Shown here one piece after another: positions 24,416 to 33,456 of a stretch of DNA of 64,000 nt. Numbering within the stretch: the stretch's first letter is position 1; every line of letters begins with the position of its first letter. This stretch comes from Erythrobacter longus (GTDB lineage: Bacteria > Pseudomonadota > Alphaproteobacteria > Sphingomonadales > Sphingomonadaceae). The translations under genes and the position numbers were made by a program. The DNA is taken from contig NZ_JMIW01000001.1 in NCBI RefSeq assembly GCF_000715015.1, positions 806,001 through 870,000 of the forward strand, given 5' to 3'. Under the pieces are notes generated by a model, which saw nothing but the letters and a program-made list of their open reading frames with translations, searched no databases and had not been told where the DNA came from.

Positions 24416-27400
24416 CTAGCGCCCTTGGATCGGGACCACCGCTGGCCTTGGCGCTGGCCTTGCTGCTGGCACAGGGCGTACAGCGGGTGCGGCTGCAACA
24501 GGAAGGCTTTGTCCTTCAGGCACTTCTGCCAATTCCTGCCCCTCTGGGATCACCGCCAGTTTAAGCGGATTGGACCTTGCAAAGTAACGATCCGCTAAAA
24601 ACTTCATCACGTCGGGCGTGGTTTGCGAATAATCGACCAGCAACGACCGTAAAAGCTCAATGCGTTGAGGATCATTGCTCGCCCCTTCGAGATTATAGAG
24701 CCAGAATTGATTGCCGGTCGATGCGCGGCGCACACGCTGGCTAAGCGGTTCGGTGACACGCGCGATCTCATCAAGTGTAGGCGGTGTTGTCGCAAGGTCG
24801 CTTGCGATTTTTTCGGCCTCGGCAAAGAAGACTGGCACAAATTCCGGCTTTAGCTGAGCCAGAGCGACAATCTTGCCGCCCGCGTCAATCTCGGTTGGCC
24901 AGTCGGAGAAGGCCTGGGGTGCATAGCTTGCCCCGACCCGTTCACGCATGGATTCGAGCAGGCGGTTGCTGAAAATCTGGATGAGAATCTCAAGCTGGCG
25001 CGATTCGCGAATGCGGGTCATGCCTGCACCGCTTGGCCAGATGATTGCAGCCGCACCCTGATCGGCATCGCCGCGGTGATTGAGCACCATGGGCGCGGGA
25101 TCAACGTCAGCGAAAGAGGGAACGCGGGCCGCCACTTCTGGTGAAATCGGCGCGCGCTCTGGCAAAGCGCCAAAGGTTGTGCGCAATTTTTCGACGATGG
25201 CGGCTTGGTCGAATTCGCCAAACACCAGCACCTCGATCGGCCCTTGCGAGAGCAGCGGCTCCCACACCTCGCGGAAACCTTCCGGTGTCACGGTTTTCAA
25301 CATCGCAGGCGTCGGCGTTGCAAAGCGCGGATCGCCGCCTGTGGCCAGAAACTCCAGATCGCGGTTCAAGACAGGACCAGGCCCCGTTGAATAGGTGTTA
25401 TAGGCAAGCTCTGACGCAGCCTTTGCCCGGATAACGGGGTCAGCATCCCAACGCGGCATACCCAGCTTTGCCGCAAACAGATAAAGCTGATCTTCGACAT
25501 CGCTCGACCGGGTTTGCGCGGTGAAAGTGAAAACCGCATCATCCACGCCAAAATCGAACCCAAGCTTTCGCCCGGTGGCAATTCGGTCAAGTTCATTTTG
25601 GCCAAGCTCGCCAATACCAGAGCCAACCAGAGCCGATTGTCCAAGCGCTGCGTAAACGGCGCTGTCTGCGTCAAAAGCGCGGTAGCCTGCGCCAAAGCGC
25701 ACTTTTACTGTCACGCGCCCCGGCTCTGCATCATTGGCCCAAAGGATCGCGTTTACACCATTGGCGAATTTGACCTTTTGTATTTCAAGCAGTCCCAAGG
25801 GGCCTTCTTCGACGATCGTACCGGGTTTGCCGATGGGAGGAAGTTCATCAAAGGAAATGCTTTCCGCAGCCAGCCGCGCTGTCGCATCAACTGTCACTTC
25901 GCTTGCCAGCGCCAATTGCAGTTTCGCCTGATCCGCTTCGCCAATCGACGGCGTCACATAGACAGAGCGGACAACATCGCCCTCGAACAAGGCTTTGGTG
26001 CGGGCGTGAACCTCTTCCGGGGTTCGCCGCGCTTCCATCCCGCGAAACACGTCAAGCACGACCTGCGGGCTTGCCACGGTCTCGCGAATATCGACGGCGT
26101 TGACGATATTATCTGCAAGGTTGCGCCCTGCTTGCACGCTTTCCTGCTCAACCGAATTGACAAAAGCGACTTCGAATTCAGCCGCCTCGCGGTCGATCTC
26201 TTCCTGGGTTGGCCGGGTGGCAATCGCATCGGCGATCACGCCGCGCACATCGGCCAATGCCGCTTCCCAGTCATCGCTTAAGGGGGCGAAGGTCACAAAG
26301 GTCGCATCGGTTGAACGCGACACATCATCCTGACTAACTTGCGCGTAAAGATACGACCCACCACCGCGCGCGCGCGCTTCCAACCGGCGGTTGATGATCG
26401 ATTGGGCCAACGCATCCAGCAGCAGGCCTTCATTGTATACAATCGTGTCCTGCACTTTGCGCCATGGACGCATGATCGCATAAGTGAGGTTGCGCGGAAG
26501 ATCGGGCTCTACCGCCACGCCAAGTTCACCAATGGGCAGATCGGTGCCGCTGATTTTCGCTGCGCCTTCTGGCGCAACCGGATCGCCAAAATCGGGGTCA
26601 ACACCCGGCTCGCCCGTTCCATCCCAATCGCCGAACCATTGTTCGACCAGCCCGGCAAGCACCATGGGATCCGCATCGCCAGAGACGACAATCACCGTCT
26701 TTTCAGGGCGATACCAACGGTCATAAAAGGCCCGAACCTTCGAGCCGTTCGCCGCGATCAGCGTTTCATCAGTGCCAATCGGATTGCGAACAGACAGGCG
26801 CTGCCCTGCAAAAAAGGTCCGTCTGGTCAGATCGCTAACCCGCAAAGCCGCCCCGCCGCGCTCGCGCTTTTCCGCAAGCACAATCGGCAATTCAGCCGCA
26901 ACATTCTCATCACTCAAAACCGGTTCACGAACCATGCCGGAAAGCAGTTTGAAACTCTCGGTCAGTTTTTCCGGTCCAATATCGGGAATATCAAGCTTGT
27001 ACGCGGTGTGTGTCGGACTTGTCTCAGCGTTTGCGTCTGCGCCAAAGGTCGCGCCCAGTCGCTGCCATGCGGCAATCGCCTCGGCCTTGCCCAGATATTT
27101 GCTCTCCCGGAAAAGGAGGTGTTCGAGAAGGTGGGCATAGCCTTGCTCATCATCGGTTTCGTGCAGGGACCCTGCATCAACCCGCACCCGGATCGACACC
27201 TGATTGGGCGGCACACCATTGCGGCGCACCGCATAGCGCAGGCCATTGTCCATCTCGCCAAAGACCCATTCCCGGTCGACCGGGACATTGCTGTCTTCAT
27301 AAAGCCAAGGGGTCTCCCCCTCACCCTGAACCGCTTTGGGTTCGGGCACATCATAAACCGGCCCAAGCGGTGAGATCAGGTCCTGCGCCTGTGCATGAAC

Positions 27401-27469
27401 AGGAAGACACACAGCAAAGGTGGTGACGGCAATGGAAAGGGCAGCACTAGCCCGGATCAGAACATTCAT
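24416..27469 (-). CDS. M16-family zinc metalloprotease, exported
   Basis: The 1017-residue pitrilysin-type protease has a signal peptide ending PVHAQAQ (residues 1-28). The inverted zinc motif HxxEH is H113-L-L-E-H117, in domain 1. Four M16 domains follow in one chain; the C-terminal pair is catalytically inactive as usual. It ends with a Pro/Ala-rich tail (PAAAPAVRPVPAARPAPRP). The start is taken at ATG 27469 because it gives a clean signal peptide; the frame reaches 28 codons further. Substrates are likely periplasmic peptides. Confidence 0.9.
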   Translation of the reverse strand: MNVLIRASAALSIAVTTFAVCLPVHAQAQDLISPLGPVYDVPEPKAVQGEGETPWLYEDSNVPVDREWVFGEMDNGLRYAVRRNGVPPNQVSIRVRVDAGSLHETDDEQGYAHLLEHLLFRESKYLGKAEAIAAWQRLGATFGADANAETSPTHTAYKLDIPDIGPEKLTESFKLLSGMVREPVLSDENVAAELPIVLAEKRERGGAALRVSDLTRRTFFAGQRLSVRNPIGTDETLIAANGSKVRAFYDRWYRPEKTVIVVSGDADPMVLAGLVEQWFGDWDGTGEPGVDPDFGDPVAPEGAAKISGTDLPIGELGVAVEPDLPRNLTYAIMRPWRKVQDTIVYNEGLLLDALAQSIINRRLEARARGGGSYLYAQVSQDDVSRSTDATFVTFAPLSDDWEAALADVRGVIADAIATRPTQEEIDREAAEFEVAFVNSVEQESVQAGRNLADNIVNAVDIRETVASPQVVLDVFRGMEARRTPEEVHARTKALFEGDVVRSVYVTPSIGEADQAKLQLALASEVTVDATARLAAESISFDELPPIGKPGTIVEEGPLGLLEIQKVKFANGVNAILWANDAEPGRVTVKVRFGAGYRAFDADSAVYAALGQSALVGSGIGELGQNELDRIATGRKLGFDFGVDDAVFTFTAQTRSSDVEDQLYLFAAKLGMPRWDADPVIRAKAASELAYNTYSTGPGPVLNRDLEFLATGGDPRFATPTPAMLKTVTPEGFREVWEPLLSQGPIEVLVFGEFDQAAIVEKLRTTFGALPERAPISPEVAARVPSFADVDPAPMVLNHRGDADQGAAAIIWPSGAGMTRIRESRQLEILIQIFSNRLLESMRERVGASYAPQAFSDWPTEIDAGGKIVALAQLKPEFVPVFFAEAEKIASDLATTPPTLDEIARVTEPLSQRVRRASTGNQFWLYNLEGASNDPQRIELLRSLLVDYSQTTPDVMKFLADRYFARSNPLKLAVIPEGQELAEVPEGQSLPVAAAPAVRPVPAARPAPRPAVVPIQGR

Positions 27470-27579
27470 GGGAATGAGTATAGGGAGCCAAGGCATGAAG
27501 GACCAGTGAATGATATGTGTAATTTCCCGCGTCCACACACCATCTTGCCGCACGCGCCCATTGCGCCTATTTAGAGCGC

Positions 27580-28161
27580 ATGTTCATAGAAACCGAAACC
27601 ACCCCGAACCCCTCGAGCCTCAAATTCCTGCCGGGCCGCACTGTCATGCCCGCAGGGACGCGCGAATTTGCCTCGCCCGAGGCAGCAGAAGCCAGCCCGC
27701 TTGCAGAGGCTATTTTCAACACTGGCGAAGTGGTGAATGTCTTTTTCGGCTATGACTTTGTGACCGTGACGGCCGCGCCCGGCTCTGAATGGAGCGCGCT
27801 GAAACCGGAAGTGGTGACGATCCTGCTCGACCATTTCGTTTCGGAAGCGCCGCTGTTTGTGGGTGGAAGCGCCGATGGCATTTACGTCCCCGGCGAAGAA
27901 TTGGGCCTGATGGTCGAAGACCGCGAAGAAGATGCCGAGATTATCTCTTCAATCCACGAACTGCTCGAAACCCGCGTCCGTCCCGCTGTTGCAAGCGACG
28001 GCGGCGATATTGCCTATCGCGGGTTTTCCGAAGGCGTCGTCTACCTCACCTTGCAAGGGGCCTGCGCTGGCTGTCCGTCCAGCACTATGACGCTCAAGCA
28101 AGGCATCGAGAGCCTGCTGAAGCACTACGTCCCCGAAGTAACCGAAGTGCGCGCTGCGTAA
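27580..28161 (+). CDS. nfuA: NfuA-like Fe-S cluster scaffold/carrier
   Basis: The 193-residue protein has an N-terminal Nfu_N domain (MFIETETTPNPSSLKFLPG) and a C-terminal NifU-like domain with the cluster-binding CAGC (Cys162, Cys165). It passes Fe-S clusters to apo-proteins in the cytoplasm. It starts 110 bp from the divergent M16 gene and precedes tsaB by 60 bp. Confidence 0.93.
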   Translation: MFIETETTPNPSSLKFLPGRTVMPAGTREFASPEAAEASPLAEAIFNTGEVVNVFFGYDFVTVTAAPGSEWSALKPEVVTILLDHFVSEAPLFVGGSADGIYVPGEELGLMVEDREEDAEIISSIHELLETRVRPAVASDGGDIAYRGFSEGVVYLTLQGACAGCPSSTMTLKQGIESLLKHYVPEVTEVRAA

Positions 28162-28221
28162 ATTGCGTCCCAAACCTCTGGACGACTTGCGAATAATGCT
28201 TGCCTGAGGCAGGGCGCTGTC

Positions 28222-28860
28222 ATGCAATTTGCGGGGCGCACACTTGTCATTGAAACGGCCAGCGAGGCCTGCTCTGTCGCTTTGTTCGACGAAGGGCAGT
28301 GCATTGCCAGTGACCACCGCGAACTTGGCAGAGGCCATGCCGAACGCCTTATCCCGATGATCGAGGCGCTTCCGGGCAATGGGCGCGCAGACCGCATTCT
28401 GACATCGCTTGGCCCCGGCAGCTTTACCGGCGTTCGCATCGGCATCGCGGCGGCCCGCGCGCTGGGCGTTGCATGGGGCGCGCCGGTGCTGGGTTACCCT
28501 ACACTTTCGCTTGTGGCTGTTCGCAGCTGGCAACCTACGCCGCGCCAAGTCACCGTGTGTATGAATGGCGGGCACGGCGAATGGTTCGTTCAGGATTTTA
28601 CCAATGACCGCGCCGAGGGGCCGGTCCGATCGCTCAAACCTGAGGAAGCTCTAGCCCGCGGCGCGCAAGACGTCATTGTGGGCAACCGCGCAAAAGAGTT
28701 CGCCAGCCTGTTCGAGGATGAACGAATGGCATTGGAGCTTTTGCCCGATGCAAGCGCTGCGCATCTCCTCGATGAAACTCGCCTTTTGCACGATCTTTCC
28801 CCGATTTATGGCCGCGAACCCGATGCAACCCCGCAAGGCTCCAAGGGATCAAAGGCGTGA
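28222..28860 (+). CDS. tsaB: tRNA t6A biosynthesis protein TsaB
   Basis: The 212-residue ASKHA-fold protein carries LVIETASEACSVAL and ILTSLGPGSFTGVRIGIAAAR. TsaB partners TsaD and TsaE for threonylcarbamoylation of A37 in ANN-decoding tRNAs. Its stop overlaps the GTG start of rimI (GTGA at 28857-28860), the usual tsaB-rimI pairing. Confidence 0.93.
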   Translation: MQFAGRTLVIETASEACSVALFDEGQCIASDHRELGRGHAERLIPMIEALPGNGRADRILTSLGPGSFTGVRIGIAAARALGVAWGAPVLGYPTLSLVAVRSWQPTPRQVTVCMNGGHGEWFVQDFTNDRAEGPVRSLKPEEALARGAQDVIVGNRAKEFASLFEDERMALELLPDASAAHLLDETRLLHDLSPIYGREPDATPQGSKGSKA

Positions 28861-29339
28861 CGACGTCCAGGCATCATATTGCGCGCATTATGGCGGTGAT
28901 GGAAAAGGCCTTTGACCCGGCTTTTGGCGAAGCATGGAATGTTCGCCAGATTACCGACGCATTGTCGATGCCCAGCACGAGAGGCCTTGTCATTGATGCC
29001 AATGGCACAATCATTGATGGCGACTCGCCAGAAGACGCCGCCCTGCCTCCTGCCGGATTCGTTCTGACACGCCAAGCAGCCGATGAAGAAGAACTGCTCT
29101 TGATTGCAGTGACGCCAGATTTTCGTCGTCGCGGGCTTGGGGAGAGTCTTATCCAGAAACTTTTTGAAAGCGCACGATCCAGAGGCACAACCCGCATTTT
29201 TCTAGAAATGAGGCGAGGCAATCCCGCTATCCATCTCTATGAGAAAGTTGGATTTAAACCAATCGGAGCGCGCCCCAATTACTATCGTCTCACCAATGGC
29301 GAACGGGTTGATGCGATTACTTTTGGCTGCAGCATCTAA
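28857..29339 (+). CDS. rimI: Ribosomal protein alanine acetyltransferase RimI-like
   Basis: The 160-residue GNAT protein has the acetyl-CoA loop VTPDFRRRGLGESLI, LEMRRGNPAIHLYEKVGFKPIG and a final tyrosine-containing strand. It starts with GTG at 28857, 4 bp inside tsaB, so the two are translationally coupled. RimI acetylates the N-terminus of ribosomal protein S18. Confidence 0.88.
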   Translation: MTTSRHHIARIMAVMEKAFDPAFGEAWNVRQITDALSMPSTRGLVIDANGTIIDGDSPEDAALPPAGFVLTRQAADEEELLLIAVTPDFRRRGLGESLIQKLFESARSRGTTRIFLEMRRGNPAIHLYEKVGFKPIGARPNYYRLTNGERVDAITFGCSI

Positions 29340-29340
29340 A

Positions 29341-29362
29341 CAATAATTGTATCCAATTATTG
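29341..29362. promoter_or_regulatory. AT-rich palindrome upstream of mucR
   Basis: Perfect 9-bp inverted repeat caataattg-tatc-caattattg directly after the rimI stop and about 110 bp before mucR. It lacks a following T-run and so is not a normal terminator. MucR-type proteins bind AT-rich DNA, so an autoregulatory operator is possible but unproven. Confidence 0.45.
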
Positions 29363-29473
29363 GACAGAACCAAGGTTTTTTGCCACGGGTGCTGGAGGCA
29401 TACTTGCAATTAACACTCTTGTAAGTCATGGCCCAAAAATCGGAAAAATCCGAACTAAACAATCGAGGAACTC

Positions 29474-29911
29474 ATGCAAAACTTAGAGATAGAGATGAAA
29501 GAGACGCTGATAACGCTAACCAGCGACATCGTCGCAGCCCATCTCAGCAATAACAGTGTCGATGTCGACACCGTGCCTGGGCTGATTACCAAAGTTTATG
29601 GAGCGCTTGCGGCCCTGGGCGAAGAGCCTGAGGCGGTTGAAGTACGCCCTGAACCTGCCGTGTCGATCCGTGCATCGGTGAAGCCCGACTACATTGTCTG
29701 CTTGGAAGACGGCAAAAAGCTCAAAATGCTCAAGCGTTACTTGCGCACCAATTACGATATGACCCCAGAGGAATATCGTCAGCGTTGGGACCTGCCATCT
29801 GATTACCCAATGGTAGCTCCAAACTATGCGGAAAAGCGCCGCGATCTTGCCAAGAAGATCGGTCTGGGACGTAAGCCCGGCGCATCACGAGGCCGCCGCA
29901 AAGCCGCCTAA
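29474..29911 (+). CDS. mucR: MucR/Ros-family transcriptional regulator
   Basis: The 145-residue protein matches MucR over its whole length: a helical N-terminal oligomerisation part, then DYIVCLEDGKKLKMLKRYL, MTPEEYRQRW, YPMVAPNYAEKRRDLAKKIG and a basic tail (RKPGASRGRRKAA). In the classic Ros/MucR zinc finger the region reads KRHLxTHY; here it is KRYLRTNY, so both zinc-ligand histidines are replaced (Tyr89, Asn93) while Cys76 and Asp79 stay. MucR is an H-NS-like regulator of surface and cell-cycle genes. GAGGA precedes the ATG at 29474; a second Met at residue 8 is an alternative. Confidence 0.9.
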   Translation: MQNLEIEMKETLITLTSDIVAAHLSNNSVDVDTVPGLITKVYGALAALGEEPEAVEVRPEPAVSIRASVKPDYIVCLEDGKKLKMLKRYLRTNYDMTPEEYRQRWDLPSDYPMVAPNYAEKRRDLAKKIGLGRKPGASRGRRKAA

Positions 29912-29931
29912 TCACAACTGGAACGCAAATG

Positions 29932-29972
29932 GGGCGTTGCCTGCCATCGAGTGCCGGCAACGCCCTTTTTTT
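29932..29972 (+). terminator. Rho-independent terminator of mucR
   Basis: Perfect 10-bp stem gggcgttgcc/ggcaacgccc, 14-base loop, then seven T. It lies 20 bp after the mucR stop. Confidence 0.92.
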
Positions 29973-30119
29973 GAAACTGGCCAGCCCCTTGGAGCCCCGG
30001 GCACATCTATCGACAGGCACCATGCGCGACCAAACTTGAGCATTTGCGCAACCCTCGGTAAGGAACAGTGTGATTTCGGCTGGAGTGATCCGGCAGCTCG
30101 TTACCAAGGATGAAATGGC

Positions 30120-30542
30120 GTGAGCCAGAAAATCGATCTTGAACAATTGTGCGCCGAAAAAGGCCTGCGCATTACCGATCAACGCCGTGTCATCGCAAAA
30201 GTCCTTTCGGAAAGCGAAGACCACCCGGACGTTGAATTGCTTCACGAACGCGCATCGGCAATCGACAACCGCATTTCAATCGCGACCGTTTACCGCACCG
30301 TGCGCTTGTTTGAAGAAGCGGGCATCCTTGACCGCCACGATTTTGGAGACGGTCGTTCGCGCTATGAACCTGTGCCAGAGGCTCACCACGATCACCTGAT
30401 CGATGTTGAAACCGGCAATGTGGTCGAATTTGTCGACCCCGAGATCGAAGCGTTGCAAAAACAGATCGCTGAAAAGCTTGGCTATCGCTTGGTTGATCAC
30501 CGCATGGAACTTTACGGCGTGCGCCTCTCGCGCGGCGACTAA
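30120..30542 (+). CDS. fur: Fur-family transcriptional regulator
   Basis: The 140-residue protein has the winged-helix DNA-binding part (GLRITDQRRVIAKVLSE, SIATVYRTVRLFEEAGI) and a metal-binding dimerisation part with HHDHLIDVETGNVVEF. It starts with GTG at 30120 behind AAGGA; nearby ATG codons are out of frame or closed by a stop. In Alphaproteobacteria such proteins respond to iron or manganese; which one is not clear here. The plsC gene follows 11 bp later. Confidence 0.9.
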   Translation: MSQKIDLEQLCAEKGLRITDQRRVIAKVLSESEDHPDVELLHERASAIDNRISIATVYRTVRLFEEAGILDRHDFGDGRSRYEPVPEAHHDHLIDVETGNVVEFVDPEIEALQKQIAEKLGYRLVDHRMELYGVRLSRGD

Positions 30543-30553
30543 AGCACTGTCTC

Positions 30554-31492
30554 ATGAACGAGGAACCAACCGTTAGCCCGTGTCCAGGTGCGCTTACCCA
30601 AACGCATGGGAGCGAAGTTGCTTGGAGCCTTCGGGTGGCAGCTGCTCGCGGAGAAACCACGCCCATTTCGCTAAGGGGCTGGCTGAGGATCATCACCCGC
30701 TCGCTTCTTATGGCGACGTTGATTATCGTGTTTGTTCCGCTGCACTATCTATACAGGGTCTTTGCCTACGGTTCTCCCTTCCCCATGTGGTTCCTGCGCT
30801 TCACGGCGCGAATTGCGGGCGCCAAGGTCCATATTCACGGCACTCACCTCAAACGCGATGTCTTCTACATGGCAAACCATGTGTCGTGGCTCGACATCTT
30901 GAGCCTGGCGGGAGCTTGCGGGACAGCTTTTGTTGCGAAGGCCGAGCTTGAACAGGCCCCGCTTGTTGGTTGGCTTGCAAAGATGAACCGCACCGTATTC
31001 GTAAAGCGTGAGGCGCGCATGAGCGTTGCCGATCAAATCAACGCTCTCAAAGAAGCACTTGCGGACAATTGGTCGGTAACGGTGTTTCCGGAAGGGACCA
31101 CAACCGACGGGCAATCCTTATTGCCGTTCAAGACCAGCATGCTTTCTGTGCTTGAGCCGCCACCTCCCGGCGTTATGGTTCAGCCGGTTCTGATTGACTA
31201 TGGCACGGTTGCAGAATGGATTGGTTGGATCGGCGAGGAGGATGGCCTTAACAACGCCAAGCGGGTCCTTTCGCGCAAAGGCACATTCCCACTCCACATC
31301 CATTTCCTCGAACCCTTTAGCCCGGCCGAATATCAGGGCCGCAAAGCGATCAGTGTTGAGGGCCGCCGGCGTATTGAAGAGGCGCTGTGCGAAGCGCTGG
31401 GAAAGCCGCTGCGTAGCTTTGCACATGACGTGCCCCCCATTCGCTACTCAGCGAGCGGGGGCAAAACCGTGCATGAGATAGAAGGGCCGTAG
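30554..31492 (+). CDS. plsC: 1-acyl-sn-glycerol-3-phosphate acyltransferase
   Basis: The 312-residue protein has one N-terminal membrane helix (about residues 48-67) and the acyltransferase motifs NHVSWLD (His109-x4-Asp114), VKREAR and FPEGTTTDG. It makes phosphatidic acid from lysophosphatidic acid at the inner membrane. It follows fur with an 11-bp gap, so it is probably in the same transcript. The first 40 residues, ahead of the helix, are unlike the family core. Confidence 0.85.
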   Translation: MNEEPTVSPCPGALTQTHGSEVAWSLRVAAARGETTPISLRGWLRIITRSLLMATLIIVFVPLHYLYRVFAYGSPFPMWFLRFTARIAGAKVHIHGTHLKRDVFYMANHVSWLDILSLAGACGTAFVAKAELEQAPLVGWLAKMNRTVFVKREARMSVADQINALKEALADNWSVTVFPEGTTTDGQSLLPFKTSMLSVLEPPPPGVMVQPVLIDYGTVAEWIGWIGEEDGLNNAKRVLSRKGTFPLHIHFLEPFSPAEYQGRKAISVEGRRRIEEALCEALGKPLRSFAHDVPPIRYSASGGKTVHEIEGP

Positions 31493-31531
31493 CGGCCTCT
31501 TGCCTACAAGCTCCTTTCTGCAAGCCCCTCT

Positions 31532-32416
31532 CTACAAGCCAGCTCGCACCAGCCAATCGTGGAAAAGCCTCACAGGCCGTGTTTCAAGCGCGGTCGGCTT
31601 GCATACGAACCAATAGCTGTAGGGGCTATGCACCTCGGGTCCGGGCAAATTCGTCAGGCGGTTGTCTGCTGCACGGCGAAGGTGGTCATCGTGCATAATC
31701 GCAATGCCAAGCCCTTGCGCTGCCGCTTCGAGCATGAGCGCGCCTAAATCGTAATGATCAATCGCCGCCGGTTCCAGATCTTCAAGATCGTTGGCTTTCT
31801 TCCAAGCGACAAAGCTTTCAGGCAATTCGTTGTGGATCAGGAACGTCTGCTTGGCGAGCACCTCTGCGTTCATTTCCTCGCCAATTACGCCAGCTGCTGC
31901 GCGTGAACAGATCGCATGGACGAGGTTGTGGTCAAGCCGCACTGCGTGAAGACCGCTAGCCGGGCCGCGAGACAGGATGATCGCGGCATCGAGCGTATCA
32001 CCAACACGGTCCTCAAGATGGGGCGCGGTGTCGATGTCGATGTGCAGCAGCGGATGCCTTTTGCGAAGCTCCCCAAGACGCGGGAACAGGCGCTGGCTGC
32101 CAAACATCGGAAGCACGCCCAGACGCAGCCGCAGCAGCGCGATATTGTCCGACTGGCTTTCAACAGCACGGGCGAGCGCTTCCATATGCGGGTTCACCGC
32201 CTCATAGAACGCCTGCCCCTCATCGGTGAGTTGCATCGATTGGCGCGCCCTTGTGAAGAGCTTTTTGCCGACAAACTCTTCCAGATTTGTGATCCGGCGT
32301 GAAAGCGCGGACGGGCTTAGGCCGATCTCCTCTGCAGCTGCTCGTGCAGAGCCCAGGCGAACCGTGCGCATAAAGGCTTCGAGCGCGCGAAGAGGGGGAA
32401 GACGACGTGATGGCAT
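31532..32416 (-). CDS. LysR-family regulator, GcvA-like
   Basis: The 294-residue protein starts MPSRRLPPLRALEAFMRTVRLGSARAAAEE, the typical GcvA-type helix-turn-helix with LSPSALSRRITNLEEFVGKKLF. It has a complete effector domain. It is convergent with plsC (39 bp apart) and not next to a divergent metabolic gene, so its targets are unknown. Confidence 0.87.
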   Translation of the reverse strand: MPSRRLPPLRALEAFMRTVRLGSARAAAEEIGLSPSALSRRITNLEEFVGKKLFTRARQSMQLTDEGQAFYEAVNPHMEALARAVESQSDNIALLRLRLGVLPMFGSQRLFPRLGELRKRHPLLHIDIDTAPHLEDRVGDTLDAAIILSRGPASGLHAVRLDHNLVHAICSRAAAGVIGEEMNAEVLAKQTFLIHNELPESFVAWKKANDLEDLEPAAIDHYDLGALMLEAAAQGLGIAIMHDDHLRRAADNRLTNLPGPEVHSPYSYWFVCKPTALETRPVRLFHDWLVRAGL

Positions 32417-32511
32417 GAAACTAACGCTCCTTTAGCAGGAGCTACGCAAAGTGCACCGGGTTGGATGCAAAAATGCGAAGGGAAATCGAAAAAAAGTGAA
32501 AGTCTGTGCGA

Positions 32512-33456
32512 TTATTGCAAGTCATTCTCGACTAGAGATGTCTCGGGTGCGTGCAGGCGCAGTCGCTTGACGTGGGTTTCGTCCCCTGCTGTGACTTCAA
32601 TGCGCCAACCGCTTTGATGTTCCAACATCGCGCCCACTGCCGGAACCGCTTCTGCCAGAACGAACGCGAGACCGCCCAGCGTATCGACCGCTTCCTCGAC
32701 CTCAGCCAGGCGCGGATCAACAATACTGGCGACATCGTCAAGCTCAGCGCGCGCATCGCAATCCCACATGCCTTCGCCAATTGGCACGATCAGTTCTTCG
32801 GGCGTTTCGTCATGCTCATCCTCGATCTCGCCCACGATCTCCTCGACAAGGTCTTCGATCGTGATGAGGCCATCGGTCCCGGAAAACTCGTCCACCACAA
32901 CCGCCAGGTGCACCCGGCGAAGGCGCATATCGGCAAGCACATCCAATGCGCCGCGTGTTTGCGGAACATAGAGCGGCTGACGCATCAGAACGGTCCAGTC
33001 GCGCGGTGGCGCTTTGCCTTTCGCAAGATAACCAAAGACGTCCTTGATGTGCACCATCCCGATCACTTCGTCCAAAGTGTGGCGGTACACCGGCATGCGC
33101 GAGTGCCCGTGTTCGGTAAAGGCGGCGACCAGTTCGTCCCAGCTCAGGCTTGCATCCACCGCGATGATCTCCCCGCGCGGGACGGCGACATCATCGGCGT
33201 CATGCTCTGAAAAGTGCAAGAGATTGCGCAGCATCTGACGTTCGACGGGCGAGAGATCGCCATTGTCGCCACCGCTGTTGCCGGTGTCGTCGGAGTTGTC
33301 GCTGTTCTCGCCTTCGTGCTCGTCGATTTTCTCTTCGAGAGTTTTGCGCAAAGAACGGTTTGCCTCACCGGCTCCAACCACCCTTTTAAGGGCGGTCCAT
33401 ATGCCGCTGCTACTCTCCGCGTCTCCCGCGGGGGCGCTGCTACTGCTATCGGGCAT
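32512..33456 (-). CDS. corC: CorC/HlyC-type CBS-domain protein
   Basis: The 314-residue cytoplasmic protein has an N-terminal acidic, Asn/Asp/Gly-rich linker (about residues 43-70), two CBS domains (VPRGEIIAVDAS... and VPQTRGALDVLADMRLRRVHLAVVVDEFSGTDGLITIEDLVEEI split over 176-230) and a C-terminal transporter-associated domain. CorC helps Mg2+/Co2+ efflux. Start ATG 33456 lies 11 bp inside ybeY, matching the usual ybeY-corC coupling. Confidence 0.9.
   Translation of the reverse strand: MPDSSSSAPAGDAESSSGIWTALKRVVGAGEANRSLRKTLEEKIDEHEGENSDNSDDTGNSGGDNGDLSPVERQMLRNLLHFSEHDADDVAVPRGEIIAVDASLSWDELVAAFTEHGHSRMPVYRHTLDEVIGMVHIKDVFGYLAKGKAPPRDWTVLMRQPLYVPQTRGALDVLADMRLRRVHLAVVVDEFSGTDGLITIEDLVEEIVGEIEDEHDETPEELIVPIGEGMWDCDARAELDDVASIVDPRLAEVEEAVDTLGGLAFVLAEAVPAVGAMLEHQSGWRIEVTAGDETHVKRLRLHAPETSLVENDLQ

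Noticed and set aside
26339..27373. 344-codon plus-strand ORF opposite the M16 protease
   Set aside because: No start context or domain; the protease frame carries signal peptide and zinc motif.
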